From assembly GCA_025930755.1 (NCBI GenBank), contig JAICOJ010000001.1, forward strand, positions 1-64,000: 64,000 bases of DNA, given 5' to 3'. Shown piece after piece: positions 1 through 8,796 of the stretch. Numbering within the stretch: position 1 is the first letter of the stretch; each line of letters starts with the position of its first letter. The notes under the pieces were generated by a model. It searched no databases and was not told where the DNA came from. It was given only the letters and a program-made list of their open reading frames with translations. This DNA comes from Gemmatimonadaceae bacterium (GTDB taxonomy: Bacteria > Gemmatimonadota > Gemmatimonadetes > Gemmatimonadales > Gemmatimonadaceae). Made by a program: the position numbers and the translations under genes.

Positions 1-376
1 GCTGGTGGCCGAAGTGGAGAAGTCACGCGGCCCGTACAAGGTGAGCGTGATGGCGGAGCGCGCCGCGGTCGTGGCGCTGGAGCACGATCAGGGATGGATC
101 GCCGACCGGGTGGTCGACGCCTGTGAGAGCCGGGAGCGGCTTGCAGAACGCTTGCGGGCGCTTGGTCTCACGCCGCTGCCGTCGCGAGCGAACTTCGTGC
201 TGGTTCCGGTCGTGAACGCGCCGGGCGTCGCGAGCGACATGCGCGCGCGGGGCGTTGCCGTCAGGGCCTTTCAGCGGTTGGCGCTCGTCGGCGATGCGTT
301 GCGCATCACCGCCGGTCCAGCACCCATGATGGACCAGGCGCTCGTCGCGCTCGAGGAGGCGCTCCGATGCGCGTGA
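1..376 (+). CDS. hisC: Histidinol-phosphate aminotransferase, C-terminal part
   Basis: This is the last ~124 codons of a gene that begins before the window. HisC is a PLP enzyme that converts imidazole-acetol phosphate and glutamate to histidinol phosphate. The segment KSRGPYKVS near the start corresponds to the RGPYNV region just after the PLP lysine in HisC, and the remainder has the small C-terminal domain (SRANFVLV, GDALRITAG). The stop lies 10 nt inside hisH, so the genes are translationally coupled. The position at the head of hisH-A-B-F supports HisC over other class I/II aminotransferases. The catalytic lysine lies outside the window. Confidence 0.9.
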   Translation, partial: LVAEVEKSRGPYKVSVMAERAAVVALEHDQGWIADRVVDACESRERLAERLRALGLTPLPSRANFVLVPVVNAPGVASDMRARGVAVRAFQRLALVGDALRITAGPAPMMDQALVALEEALRCA

Positions 377-963
377 CCATTCTGGACTACGGCGCGGGAA
401 ACCTGCACTCTCTTGCCAAGGCGCTCGACGATGGCACGTCGGCGGTGCGGGTCGACGCCGATCCGATCGGGGCGCTGAATACCGATGTGCTCGTTCTTCC
501 CGGAGTCGGTGCCTTCGGCCACGCTGCCTCACGACTGGCACCTGCGCGGGCGGCGATTCGCGACGCGATTCAGGAGGGACTCCCGTGTGTTGGGATCTGC
601 CTCGGCATGCAGCTGCTCTTCAGTGAGAGCGATGAGGGCGACGGCGCCGGCCTGGATGTGATCGACGGACGCGTCACGCGCCTTCGCGCTCGCCGCGTCC
701 CCCACATTGGCTGGGCAATGATCGACGAGTCGAGCGATTCGGCCTTCACACGCGCGCCGCTGGACGTCGCCTACTACGCGAACGGATTCGCATGCCGGCC
801 CGCGCGGCCCGACGTCGTGCGCGCCTGGAGCGTGCACGAGAACGACCGCTTTCCGGCGATGGTGCGCGCGGGAAGCGCCGTCGGAGTGCAGTTTCATCCG
901 GAGAAGAGCTCGCGTGCAGGGGTGGCATTTCTACGGGCATTGGTTCGGGACGCTGGGGCATGA
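367..963 (+). CDS. hisH: Imidazole glycerol phosphate synthase, glutaminase subunit
   Basis: HisH (198 aa, normal length) hydrolyses glutamine and channels ammonia to HisF. It is a class I glutamine amidotransferase: the oxyanion region is PGVGAFG, the nucleophile is Cys78 in GICLGMQLL, and the catalytic His177/Glu179 are in VQFHPEKS. The start overlaps the hisC stop by 10 nt and the stop overlaps the hisA start as ATGA, so it belongs to one coupled operon. Its partner HisF is encoded at 2239-2997. Confidence 0.97.
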   Translation: MRVTILDYGAGNLHSLAKALDDGTSAVRVDADPIGALNTDVLVLPGVGAFGHAASRLAPARAAIRDAIQEGLPCVGICLGMQLLFSESDEGDGAGLDVIDGRVTRLRARRVPHIGWAMIDESSDSAFTRAPLDVAYYANGFACRPARPDVVRAWSVHENDRFPAMVRAGSAVGVQFHPEKSSRAGVAFLRALVRDAGA

Positions 964-1685
964 TCGCGATTCCGGCAGTGGACCTGCGCGGTGGCGCCTG
1001 CGTGCAGCTGGTGGGAGGCTCGTATGACCACGAGCGGCTCCGCTTCGACGATCCGATCGGTGTCGCGCGCGGCTGGGCACGAATCGGCTTCTCGCGGCTG
1101 CACCTCGTCGATCTCGACGCGGCAACGGGGCGTGGATCGAACGACGATCTGGTCGCCGAGCTGCTGCGTGATCGTGAGGCGAGCATTCAGGTGGGCGGCG
1201 GCGTGCGGAGTGGAGACGATATCGAGCGCCTGCTCACGCAGGGCGCCGACCGGGTGGTGGTGGGGACGCGCGCCATCGAGGAGCCCGGGTGGATCGACGC
1301 GATGTCGTCGCTCTTCCCCGGTGAGCTCGTCGTCGCCGCCGATGTGCGCGATCGCCGCGTCGTCACGCGCGGATGGGAGCGCACGCTCGCCCGCAACGTG
1401 ATCGACGTCGTGGAGGAGCTGAATGCCCTCCCGCTCGCCGCCATCATGGTGACGGCGGTGCATCGCGAGGGGCAGCTCGCGGGGACCGACCTTTTTCTCA
1501 TGGAAGATGTGGCGGACGCCAGTGAGCACCCCGTATACGCCTCGGGGGGCATCACGACGTACGCTGATCTGCGTGCGCTCGAGGATCGCGGGCTTGCTGG
1601 CGCCATTGTCGGCATGGCGCTGTATACGGGCGTACTCGACGCCCGGCTCATCGCCGAAGAGTTCGCGGAGGAGTTCGTCGAATGA
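960..1685 (+). CDS. hisA: ProFAR isomerase HisA
   Basis: This 241-aa TIM-barrel enzyme carries out the Amadori rearrangement of ProFAR to PRFAR. The catalytic acids are Asp8 (IPAVDLRGG) and Asp128 (VVAADVRD), and the phosphate-binding glycines are present (QVGGGVRS and ASGGI). The ATG at 960 overlaps the hisH stop by 4 nt. The open frame extends further upstream, but that stretch lies inside hisH and shows no HisA homology, so the internal start is chosen. Confidence 0.96.
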   Translation: MIAIPAVDLRGGACVQLVGGSYDHERLRFDDPIGVARGWARIGFSRLHLVDLDAATGRGSNDDLVAELLRDREASIQVGGGVRSGDDIERLLTQGADRVVVGTRAIEEPGWIDAMSSLFPGELVVAADVRDRRVVTRGWERTLARNVIDVVEELNALPLAAIMVTAVHREGQLAGTDLFLMEDVADASEHPVYASGGITTYADLRALEDRGLAGAIVGMALYTGVLDARLIAEEFAEEFVE

Positions 1686-2239
1686 CCGTCCTCACGAGGG
1701 AGACGCGGGAGACCCGCGTGCGCGTCGAGATCAGGCCGGGGCCGGGGGAAGGCACGATCGATACGAGCGTGCGCTTTCTCGATCACATGCTCGCCACGCT
1801 CGCGCGTTACTCCGGGCTGGAGCTGTCGGTCAGTGCGCGGGGAGATCTCCCCCATCATCTCATCGAGGACACGGCCATCGCTCTTGGCGCCGCGCTCGAG
1901 CAGTTTCGGCCCGCGCGCATTGCGCGATATGGTGACAGAACGATTCCCATGGACGACGCACTGGTGCACGCGTGCATCGACCTCGGGGGTCGGCCCTTCT
2001 ATCGCGGCCCGCTGCCGAGCACGCTCTACGATCACTGGATGCGCTCCTTCGCCGACCATGCGCGCGCGACGGTGCACCTGCGCGTGCTGCGTGGACGCGA
2101 CCGCCATCATGTGATCGAGGCCGCGTTCAAGGCGCTCGGTCTCGCGCTGCGCGAGGCGCTCGTCGTGAACGAGGGCGGCATGAGCACGAAGGGAGATGTC
2201 TCGTGGAAGGATCAGCTCCTGCAAACGCCGGAGTCGTAA
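1682..2239 (+). CDS. hisB: Imidazoleglycerol-phosphate dehydratase
   Basis: This 185-aa enzyme dehydrates IGP to imidazole-acetol phosphate using two Mn ions. The metal-binding His motifs are recognisable (FLDHML, then [12 protein letters not shown]). The C-terminal repeat has [14 protein letters not shown]. It is the monofunctional form, without the HAD phosphatase domain found in E. coli HisB, which fits the separate HisN-like gene downstream. Overlaps are 4 nt with hisA and 1 nt (TAATG) with hisF. Confidence 0.95.
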   Translation: MTVLTRETRETRVRVEIRPGPGEGTIDTSVRFLDHMLATLARYSGLELSVSARGDLPHHLIEDTAIALGAALEQFRPARIARYGDRTIPMDDALVHACIDLGGRPFYRGPLPSTLYDHWMRSFADHARATVHLRVLRGRDRHHVIEAAFKALGLALREALVVNEGGMSTKGDVSWKDQLLQTPES

Positions 2240-2997
2240 TGCTCACCCGACTCATTGTCTGCCTGGACATGCGTGATGGGCGCGTCGTGAAGGGCGTTCA
2301 GTTCGAGGGATTGCGTGACGTCGGTGATCCGGTCGAGTTGGCGGCGCGCTATGAGATCGAGGGGGCAGATGAAGTGGTCTTCCTCGACATTTCGGCGAGC
2401 GTCGAGGGGCGGGCGACCCTTCTCGGGACGGTGCGTCGCGCCGCCGACGTGTTGTTCGTGCCGTTGACGGTGGGCGGAGGTGTGCGGAGCGTCGACGACG
2501 TGGCCCAGGTGCTTCGCGCCGGGGCGGACAAGGTGAGCATCAACACGGCCGCGATCGCACGTCCGGCCCTGATCACCGAATGTGCCGAGCGTTTCGGCTC
2601 ACAGTGCGTCGTGGCGAGCATCGATGCGCGAAAAGCGGGTGACCGGTGGCGGGTCTGGACGCACGGCGGCAGCGTCCGCACCGAGCTCGACGCGATCGAA
2701 TGGGCGCGAGAGTGTGTCGCCCGCGGGGCAGGGGAGATTCTCCTCACGAGCATCGATCGCGACGGCGCGCGGCGGGGCTACGATCTCGCGCTGACCCGCG
2801 CGGTGGTGGACCACGTGTCGGTTCCGGTGATTGCGTCAGGGGGCGCCGGCTCCGCGGAGCATGTGCGCGATGCGGTCCTCGAGGGTGGTGCCGACGCGGT
2901 GCTGGTCGCCGGCATCCTGCACGACGGGCTGACGACGGTGCGCGAGCTCAAGGATGTCCTCGTGCGCGCACACATTCCCGTGCGGGCGGTCGCATGA
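2239..2997 (+). CDS. hisF: Imidazole glycerol phosphate synthase, cyclase subunit
   Basis: This 252-aa TIM barrel is the partner of HisH and makes IGP and AICAR from PRFAR and ammonia. The catalytic acids are Asp10 ([12 protein letters not shown]) and Asp129 (VVASIDARK); phosphate-binding loops are TVGGGVRS and IASGGAG. The start was set at the ATG in the hisB TAATG overlap because [10 protein letters not shown] matches HisF N-termini; the longer open frame is antisense-free read-through of hisB. Confidence 0.96.
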   Translation: MLTRLIVCLDMRDGRVVKGVQFEGLRDVGDPVELAARYEIEGADEVVFLDISASVEGRATLLGTVRRAADVLFVPLTVGGGVRSVDDVAQVLRAGADKVSINTAAIARPALITECAERFGSQCVVASIDARKAGDRWRVWTHGGSVRTELDAIEWARECVARGAGEILLTSIDRDGARRGYDLALTRAVVDHVSVPVIASGGAGSAEHVRDAVLEGGADAVLVAGILHDGLTTVRELKDVLVRAHIPVRAVA

Positions 2998-3773
2998 CGC
3001 ACGTGACGACACAGCGGGCGCTGCTCGACGCGGTGCACGAGGCGGCGCGCGTCGCGGGCGACGTCGCGATGCGGCACTATCGGACGTCGCTGGCGATCGA
3101 ATCGAAGTCGGATGGGTCCCCGGTCACGATCGCCGATCGTGAAGCGGAGGCCGCGGTGCGCGAGTGGATCACTCGTCGCTTCCCCGAGGACGGGATCGAG
3201 GGTGAAGAGCTGGGGGTGCTGCGGCCCGACGCGCAGCGTCGCTGGGTCATTGATCCCATCGATGGGACGAAGACGTTCGTGCGCGGCGTGCCGCTGTGGG
3301 GAACGCTGGTGGCGATCGTCGAGGGAATGGACGTGCTGGCCGGCGCCGCGTTTTTTCCGGCGGTCGATGAGATGGTCGTCGCCGCGCGCGGGGAGGGGAT
3401 GTGGTGGAACGACGCCCGGTGCTGCGTGTCGCGCATCGATCGGCTGGAACGGGCGACCATCCTCACGACCGATGAGCGGTTCCGCGATGACGACGCCAAG
3501 CGCAGCGCATGGCGGCGCTTGACTGATCGCGCGCTGGTGAGCCGCACGTGGGGCGACTGTTACGGCTACCTGCTCGTGGCGACTGGCCGCGCCGAGGTGA
3601 TGGTCGATGGCTCGATGCGGGCGTGGGACGCGGCGGCGCTCGCACCGATCATCGAGGAGGCAGGTGGCGTCTTCACCGATTGGACGGGCGCCCGCACCGC
3701 GTTCGGTGGCAATGCGATCGCGACCAACGCGGCGCTTGCGGTCGAGACCCGAGGGCTGCTGCTCCGTTCATGA
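2994..3773 (+). CDS. hisN: Histidinol-phosphatase, inositol-monophosphatase family
   Basis: This 259-aa member of the Mg-dependent IMPase fold has metal ligands in GEELG (Glu71/72), DPIDGTK (Asp87, Asp90) and WDAAALAPI (Asp212). In IMPase-family histidinol phosphatases the second motif is followed by a sequence like FVRGVPLWG, which is present here. Location between hisF and hisIE, with ATGA overlaps at both ends, makes dephosphorylation of histidinol phosphate the likely role. It replaces the HAD- or PHP-type phosphatase of other bacteria. A general IMPase role cannot be excluded from sequence alone. Confidence 0.88.
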   Translation: MTHVTTQRALLDAVHEAARVAGDVAMRHYRTSLAIESKSDGSPVTIADREAEAAVREWITRRFPEDGIEGEELGVLRPDAQRRWVIDPIDGTKTFVRGVPLWGTLVAIVEGMDVLAGAAFFPAVDEMVVAARGEGMWWNDARCCVSRIDRLERATILTTDERFRDDDAKRSAWRRLTDRALVSRTWGDCYGYLLVATGRAEVMVDGSMRAWDAAALAPIIEEAGGVFTDWTGARTAFGGNAIATNAALAVETRGLLLRS

Positions 3774-4387
3774 CGCTGACCCTTCCGGTGCTCGACTTCT
3801 CCAAGGGCGACGGCGTCGTCATCGTGGTGACGCAGGACGCCCGAACCGGTGCCGTTCTCATGGTCGCGCAGGCCGACCGTGAAGCGCTCGAGCGCACGGT
3901 CGCGACCGGGGAGATGCACTACCGCTCGCGCACGCGCGGGCTGTGGCACAAGGGAGCGACGAGCGGGAACGTGCAACGCGTCGTCTCGCTTCACGCTGAC
4001 TGCGATGGCGATGCCGTGCTTGCGCGTGTCGTCCCCGCGGGCCCTGCGTGTCACACGGGCGCCGGAACGTGCTTCGGGGTGAATGAGGCGCCGAGATCCG
4101 GCAACACCGTGCTCGACCGTCTCGACCGAACGATCGCGGCTCGCGCCGCCATGACCGACGACGACCGAGAGAGCTACACCCGTCGGCTTCTCGTCGATCG
4201 CAACCTGCGACTCAAGAAGCTCGGTGAAGAGTGCGCCGAGCTGCTGACGGCGTGCGCCGACGGGGACCGCGACCGCGCCGTCGAAGAAGGGGCGGATCTC
4301 GTCTATCACACGCTCGTCGCGCTTCGTGCCCTGGGCGCCTCGCTCGACGATGTGTGCTCGGAACTGGCGCGACGGGAGCGACCCTGA
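3770..4387 (+). CDS. hisI: Bifunctional PR-AMP cyclohydrolase / PR-ATP pyrophosphohydrolase
   Basis: The protein (205 aa) is a HisIE fusion. Residues ~1-110 are the HisI domain with [16 protein letters not shown], the Mg/Zn motif LHADCDGDA and the zinc cysteines [12 protein letters not shown]. Residues ~115-200 are the HisE helical domain with [13 protein letters not shown] and EEGADLVYH. It catalyses steps 2 and 3 of the pathway. It starts in a 4-nt overlap with hisN and closes the histidine part of the operon. Confidence 0.96.
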   Translation: MTLTLPVLDFSKGDGVVIVVTQDARTGAVLMVAQADREALERTVATGEMHYRSRTRGLWHKGATSGNVQRVVSLHADCDGDAVLARVVPAGPACHTGAGTCFGVNEAPRSGNTVLDRLDRTIAARAAMTDDDRESYTRRLLVDRNLRLKKLGEECAELLTACADGDRDRAVEEGADLVYHTLVALRALGASLDDVCSELARRERP

Positions 4388-5589
4388 CGCGGGCGCGGCC
4401 TCGCGCGGGCCACCGCCGGCCCCTGTCGCGCGGCGGCTCCTTTTTCGGCCGGCTTCTCGCTGTCCTCCTGACCTGTTGGCTGGTCGTCGCCGCGATCATT
4501 GCTCCCGCCATTCCGGGAGGATGGACGGCGATGGCGCTCGCGATGCTCGTGCTCACCGGGCTTCCGCTCGCGGCGTTCCTCCGGCGCCAGCGGCGGCGTG
4601 AGACTCCGGGAGTGCTCGTCAGGCTCTTCGTCTACCGTCCGTTCTGGTACGCGCAGCTTCTCGTGCTGCTGGCTGGCGCGGCAGGCCTCGCCGGACTCGT
4701 GCTCGGCGCGCCCTTCGACGCCAGCGGAGCCCTGGCGCGATGGATGGTGGCAGGGGCTGGCGTGGTGTACGCGTTGGGGGTGTTTGCCGGATGGATCGGA
4801 TCGCGCTGGCTGCACGTACGGCGGCTCACCGCGAGCTTCCCCCGCCTGCCATCCGCGCTCGAAGGTTTGAGGATCGTTCAGCTCTCCGACCTCCACATCG
4901 GGCCGCAGACCTCGCGCCGCTTTCTCGAGCGCGTGCGCTCGGCGGTGGCGGCCGTGGGCGGCGACCTCATCGCGGTCACCGGCGATCTCGTGGATGATCA
5001 CGCGCTGGACAGCGCGCATTATGCCAGCGCGTTAGGTGAGCTCGCCGCCCCGCTCGGTGTCTTTGTCGTGCCCGGCAATCATGACGTCTACGCCAACTGG
5101 CCGGCTGTGCGTGCCGAGCTGGCACGTCTGCCGGTGACGATTCTCGTGAACGAGTCGCGCGTGGTGCAGCGCGGCGACGCATCGTTCGCGGTCGCCGGAA
5201 CGGGCGATCCGGCCGGCCGCTGGATCCCCGCGTCGGACGCCGCGCCCGACATCGACGCCGCCCTTCGCGATGTCGCCCCCGCCACCTTCACCATCGCGCT
5301 TGCCCACAACCCCTCGCTCTGGCCCGCGCTCGCCGACCGCGGCGTCGACCTCACGCTGAGTGGGCACACCCACTGGGGCCAGCTCGCGCTCCCCGCCTTC
5401 AAGTGGAGCCTGGCCGGTCTCTTCGTCGATCATGCCATGGGGGTGGTTACGCGCGACGCCTCGCTGCTGTACATCCACCCGGGCACGGGATTCTGGGGAA
5501 TTCCGTTCCGAATCGGCGCGCGTCCGGAGGTCACCATCATCGAGCTCAGACGCGGCGCGCACGTGGAGCTTGGTCCCGTCAGCGGATGA
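4384..5589 (+). CDS. Membrane-anchored metallophosphoesterase (YaeI/YkuE-like)
   Basis: Four hydrophobic segments fill residues ~15-140. They are followed by a calcineurin-like phosphoesterase with all five metal motifs: [28 protein letters not shown] and LSGHTHWG. The family includes YaeI/YkuE-type phosphodiesterases of the cell envelope; the substrate here is unknown. The start is uncertain. No ATG lies before the first membrane segment, so a CTG at 4384 overlapping the hisI stop and preceded by GGGAG was taken; a GTG about 30 nt upstream is an alternative. It overlaps the next gene by ATGA, so it is likely transcribed with the his operon. Confidence 0.85.
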   Translation: MTRARPRAGHRRPLSRGGSFFGRLLAVLLTCWLVVAAIIAPAIPGGWTAMALAMLVLTGLPLAAFLRRQRRRETPGVLVRLFVYRPFWYAQLLVLLAGAAGLAGLVLGAPFDASGALARWMVAGAGVVYALGVFAGWIGSRWLHVRRLTASFPRLPSALEGLRIVQLSDLHIGPQTSRRFLERVRSAVAAVGGDLIAVTGDLVDDHALDSAHYASALGELAAPLGVFVVPGNHDVYANWPAVRAELARLPVTILVNESRVVQRGDASFAVAGTGDPAGRWIPASDAAPDIDAALRDVAPATFTIALAHNPSLWPALADRGVDLTLSGHTHWGQLALPAFKWSLAGLFVDHAMGVVTRDASLLYIHPGTGFWGIPFRIGARPEVTIIELRRGAHVELGPVSG

Positions 5590-6617
5590 CGACACCCGGT
5601 CCAACACGCTACGATCGTATGACGTACCGCCGGTGCGGCCGCAGCGGCCTCGAGCTGCCGGCGGTCTCACTCGGCCTGTGGCACAATTTCGGGAGCGTCG
5701 ATCCGCCTGACGAGGCGCGCGCCATGATCCGGCGAGCGTTCGACCTCGGGATCACCCATTTCGACCTCGCCAACAACTACGGGCCAGACCCGGGCACGGC
5801 CGAGGAGACGTTCGGCCGCGTCCTGCGCCGCGACCTCGCGAATCACCGTGATGAGCTCATCATCTCGACCAAGGCTGGCTGGCGCATGTGGCCCGGGCCG
5901 TATGGCGATCACGGCTCGCGAAAGTATCTGCTTGCCAGTCTCGACCAGAGCCTCGCGCGAATGCAGCTCGACTACGTCGACATCTTCTACCATCACCGTC
6001 CCGATCCCGAGACGCCGGTGGAAGAAAGCATGCTCGCGCTCGACCAGGCGGTGCGACTGGGCAAGGCGCTGTACGTGGGCATCTCGGCGTACGATCCGCA
6101 GCAGACGCGGGATGCGATGAAGATTCTTCGCGAGCTGCGCACGCCGTGCATCATCCATCAGCCGCGCTACAGCATGCTCGACCGCCGCATCGAGGACGGC
6201 CTGCTCGAGGTCCTCGCCGACGAGGGACTGGGCTGCATCGTCTTTTCCCCGCTGGCGCAGGGGCTGTTGACGAACCGATATCTGCGCGACATTCCCGCCG
6301 GCTCGCGGGCGAGCAAGGAGCACGGAGCACTCAGGCCGGATGCGATCACCGATGAGCGTCGCGCGCAGCTCGTGAAGCTTACCGAGGTGGCCACCGCTCG
6401 AGGCCAGAGCCTTGCACAGCTCGCCATCGCATGGGTGCTGCGCCACGACACCGTGACGTCGGCGCTCATCGGAGCCAGCCGGGTGTCGCAGATCGACGAC
6501 GGGGTGGCAGCGCTCGACCAGCTGGCGTGGTCGGACGACGAGCTGCGCGCGATAGATCAAATACTCGCCGCGAAGGAACCAGGTCCTGCTTCCAGGAGCG
6601 TTGCACAACGTGCCTAG
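5586..6617 (+). CDS. Aldo/keto reductase, YghZ (L-glyceraldehyde 3-phosphate reductase) type
   Basis: The protein (343 aa) matches the YghZ branch of the AKR superfamily nearly motif by motif: RCGRSGLELPAVSLGLWHNF, FDLANNYGP (Asp60, Tyr65), ISTKAG (Lys96) and DIFYHHR (catalytic His). C-terminal SALIGASR and the Q/D pair bind NADPH. Known relatives reduce L-glyceraldehyde 3-phosphate and methylglyoxal. The ATG overlaps the metallophosphoesterase stop by 4 nt. Confidence 0.92.
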   Translation: MTTPGPTRYDRMTYRRCGRSGLELPAVSLGLWHNFGSVDPPDEARAMIRRAFDLGITHFDLANNYGPDPGTAEETFGRVLRRDLANHRDELIISTKAGWRMWPGPYGDHGSRKYLLASLDQSLARMQLDYVDIFYHHRPDPETPVEESMLALDQAVRLGKALYVGISAYDPQQTRDAMKILRELRTPCIIHQPRYSMLDRRIEDGLLEVLADEGLGCIVFSPLAQGLLTNRYLRDIPAGSRASKEHGALRPDAITDERRAQLVKLTEVATARGQSLAQLAIAWVLRHDTVTSALIGASRVSQIDDGVAALDQLAWSDDELRAIDQILAAKEPGPASRSVAQRA

Positions 6618-6635
6618 ACAAGGAGCGCGTACGAC

Positions 6636-7103
6636 GTGACCGACCCGTCTGATTCCGGGCTACGACCATGGTCCGCGGGGCCGAGCGCGAAGGCGAGGAA
6701 CGCCGTTCAGCGCTCCGTCACTGCGTTGCTGGACGAGCTGGCGCCTGAGCGGGTCCTGACGCGCGGGGAGCGCATACGCCTGCCCGTCGAGCAGCACCGG
6801 ACTCCCACCGGATGCGTGCTTCAGGCCGCGACGGCGGCGGTGAGCGTCTCCTGGTTCGCGGAGGCGTCGCCGGACGCCGCACTCGGCGAGCTGCGCGTCA
6901 TCGTCTGGCGCGGAACGGTGTCACGCCGCGGGTCCAAACGTGAAAGCGCGACGATGGTCAGAGAAGTCGTCCTGCATCCCCTGGAGCGGCCGTTGGAGGA
7001 TTGCCTGTGGCGGGCGACGGACGGCACCGAATACGACACCGCCGCCCTGGCTGCGTACTGCATTGCATTGCTGGAGGACCAGATGCGCGCCGACCATGGC
7101 TGA
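6636..7103 (+). CDS. Hypothetical protein
   Basis: A 155-aa soluble protein that I do not recognise. It starts at GTG 6636 with AAGGAGCG about 11 nt upstream. There is no signal peptide or membrane segment; a β-rich middle (VIVWRGTVSRRG) is followed by a helical C-terminus. The downstream small membrane gene starts 8 nt before its stop, so the two are coupled and may work together. Codon usage matches the neighbours. Confidence 0.6.
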   Translation: MTDPSDSGLRPWSAGPSAKARNAVQRSVTALLDELAPERVLTRGERIRLPVEQHRTPTGCVLQAATAAVSVSWFAEASPDAALGELRVIVWRGTVSRRGSKRESATMVREVVLHPLERPLEDCLWRATDGTEYDTAALAAYCIALLEDQMRADHG

Positions 7104-7326
7104 GTTCACGAACCGCGACCGTGCGGTCGGTCAGTGGGTGCTCGCGACGCTGTTTGCGATTGCCGCCATCGCCGCCGCGGCGTGGAGCTGGCGGCTGATT
7201 CGCGCGGAAGGCTTTACGGTGAGGTCCGCGATCTGGCTGCTCGCGCTCCTCGGCTTCATCTCCCTGGCCTGGCGAAGCGCGCGCGCCGCCAGCCTCGCCG
7301 GTCGAGGAGCGCCGCCGCGACCCTAA
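7096..7326 (+). CDS. Small two-helix membrane protein
   Basis: This 76-aa product has two predicted membrane segments, at residues ~13-32 (VLATLFAIAAIAAAAWSW) and ~40-58 (AIWLLALLGFISLAW), with Arg-rich tails. The ATG lies inside the end of the preceding gene. The stop TAA is itself part of a CCTAAC hexamer. No family is recognised. The gene converges with the carboxypeptidase. Confidence 0.6.
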   Translation: MAEFTNRDRAVGQWVLATLFAIAAIAAAAWSWRLIRAEGFTVRSAIWLLALLGFISLAWRSARAASLAGRGAPPRP

Positions 7327-7338
7327 CGAGACGCGCCG

Positions 7339-8670
7339 TCAGCGCTCGCCCGACGCGACAATCGAGCGGACCAGCTCACTCGCGGCATCCGCGCCCCGAC
7401 GGATGTCGATCGCGGCCGGAGCGCCAAGGCGCAGCCACACGCCCCCGCTGCCGGTGGTGAGCGCCGGGGGTTGCGGATGCAGGAACAGTCCCGAGGCGTC
7501 GATCGTGTCGATGGCCACGACCTCGCGCAGGTCGCCGACATCGCGCACTCGTGGCCCCGTGCGGGCCAATGCATCCTCGTAGGTGAGGGCGATGTCGGCG
7601 CGCAGAGGCGACATGCCAGGAAGGACCACCTGTCCGCCGACGATGAGGACGTCGCTGGCGCCACCGCGGTTGCCCGGGAGCGATTCGTACGCATTCGGAT
7701 TGACGCTGGCATAGCTGCCGGTTGCGATCGCATCGAGGGCGGCGAGCAGAGCCGCGACGTTGAGTGCGCGCAGCCGCTGCTTCTCCGGATCGTCAGGCAG
7801 CGCGCCGCTCTCGATGAGCACGGTACTCGTTCCCCACTGCTGCATCAGATCGCCAAAGGCGCGCGGATTGAAGGTGTCGTCGTATCGCGCGATACGCCCG
7901 GAAATCTCATCACCGAGGGTGTGCGCGATCACCGCGGCCACCAGCCGGGCTCGGGCTCGCACGTCATCATAGCGGCGATCGTTGGAGAAGGGAGGCGCGA
8001 GGAGCGCGATGCCAACCTGTCTGCCGCGCGGTCCCGCGAGAACACGCGCGCCCTGATCGTGGAGGTTGAATCCAAAGTCCGGCCGAATGCGATCGCGCAG
8101 ACCCTTCAGCGCCCGCCCCTCAGGCGTCGCCAGCTGCCGCGCATCACGATTGATGTCGATGCCGGCCGCGTTCTCCCGCTGAAAGAGCTCGGCCCCATCC
8201 GGATTGAGCATCGGGACGAAGACGATCGTCAGTCGCTCCCGCAGCCGCTCCCGCAAGGGATCGCTTGTCGCCTCGGCGAGAAAACGAAAGATGTCCCCAA
8301 GGGCCATCGTCGCCGTGGCCTCGTCCCCGTGCATCTGAGACCAGAGCAGCACGGTCGTAGATCCCGTGCCGAACGTGACCGACCGGATGGGTCGTCCCTG
8401 GAGCGACCGTCCCACCTCGTCGGTGCGTAATCCGCCCGAGGAGATGGAGGGCTGAATGGCCCGCCAATACACCTCCTGGCTGAAGCGCCGGCCGGTGATG
8501 GCGGCAACGCGATACTGCTCGGCGACTCGCAAGCCGTGCGACACCGGCAGCAGCGCGGCCGCGGGCGATGGAGCCCCGTTTGTGGCTGGTGCAGCGTTCG
8601 TCGCACAGGCGGCGATACCGGCGAGGAACAGGGTCGCGGGCCGAGATCGGAGAGATTGAAATCTTTTCAC
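7339..8670 (-). CDS. Secreted M14 zinc carboxypeptidase, probable lipoprotein
   Basis: The 443-aa protein has a lipobox-like N-terminus (IAAC, Cys22) and an M14 carboxypeptidase domain. The zinc ligands are His114 and Glu117 (MHGDEAT) and His203 (NLHDQG). NPDGAE and DINRDAR supply the substrate-binding Asn and Arg, and the Glu of VLIESGALP is a plausible general base. Residues ~340-443 form a tail that I cannot assign. It likely trims peptides in the periplasm or at the outer membrane. Confidence 0.88.
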   Translation of the reverse strand: MKRFQSLRSRPATLFLAGIAACATNAAPATNGAPSPAAALLPVSHGLRVAEQYRVAAITGRRFSQEVYWRAIQPSISSGGLRTDEVGRSLQGRPIRSVTFGTGSTTVLLWSQMHGDEATATMALGDIFRFLAEATSDPLRERLRERLTIVFVPMLNPDGAELFQRENAAGIDINRDARQLATPEGRALKGLRDRIRPDFGFNLHDQGARVLAGPRGRQVGIALLAPPFSNDRRYDDVRARARLVAAVIAHTLGDEISGRIARYDDTFNPRAFGDLMQQWGTSTVLIESGALPDDPEKQRLRALNVAALLAALDAIATGSYASVNPNAYESLPGNRGGASDVLIVGGQVVLPGMSPLRADIALTYEDALARTGPRVRDVGDLREVVAIDTIDASGLFLHPQPPALTTGSGGVWLRLGAPAAIDIRRGADAASELVRSIVASGER

Positions 8671-8796
8671 AGGCGAGGGTTGACGACCTCATAAGTGTGC
8701 GTGGCGCCAAGCCGTTGCACCAGCACCGGCGACCGTATCCCCGCTGTGGGGTCATGCGTCCTCTATCGAGGCGGATTCGCCACCTCCTCGCCACCC

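Noticed and set aside
1682-2239. Bifunctional HisB
   Set aside because: The gene has only the dehydratase domain (185 aa); a separate phosphatase follows.
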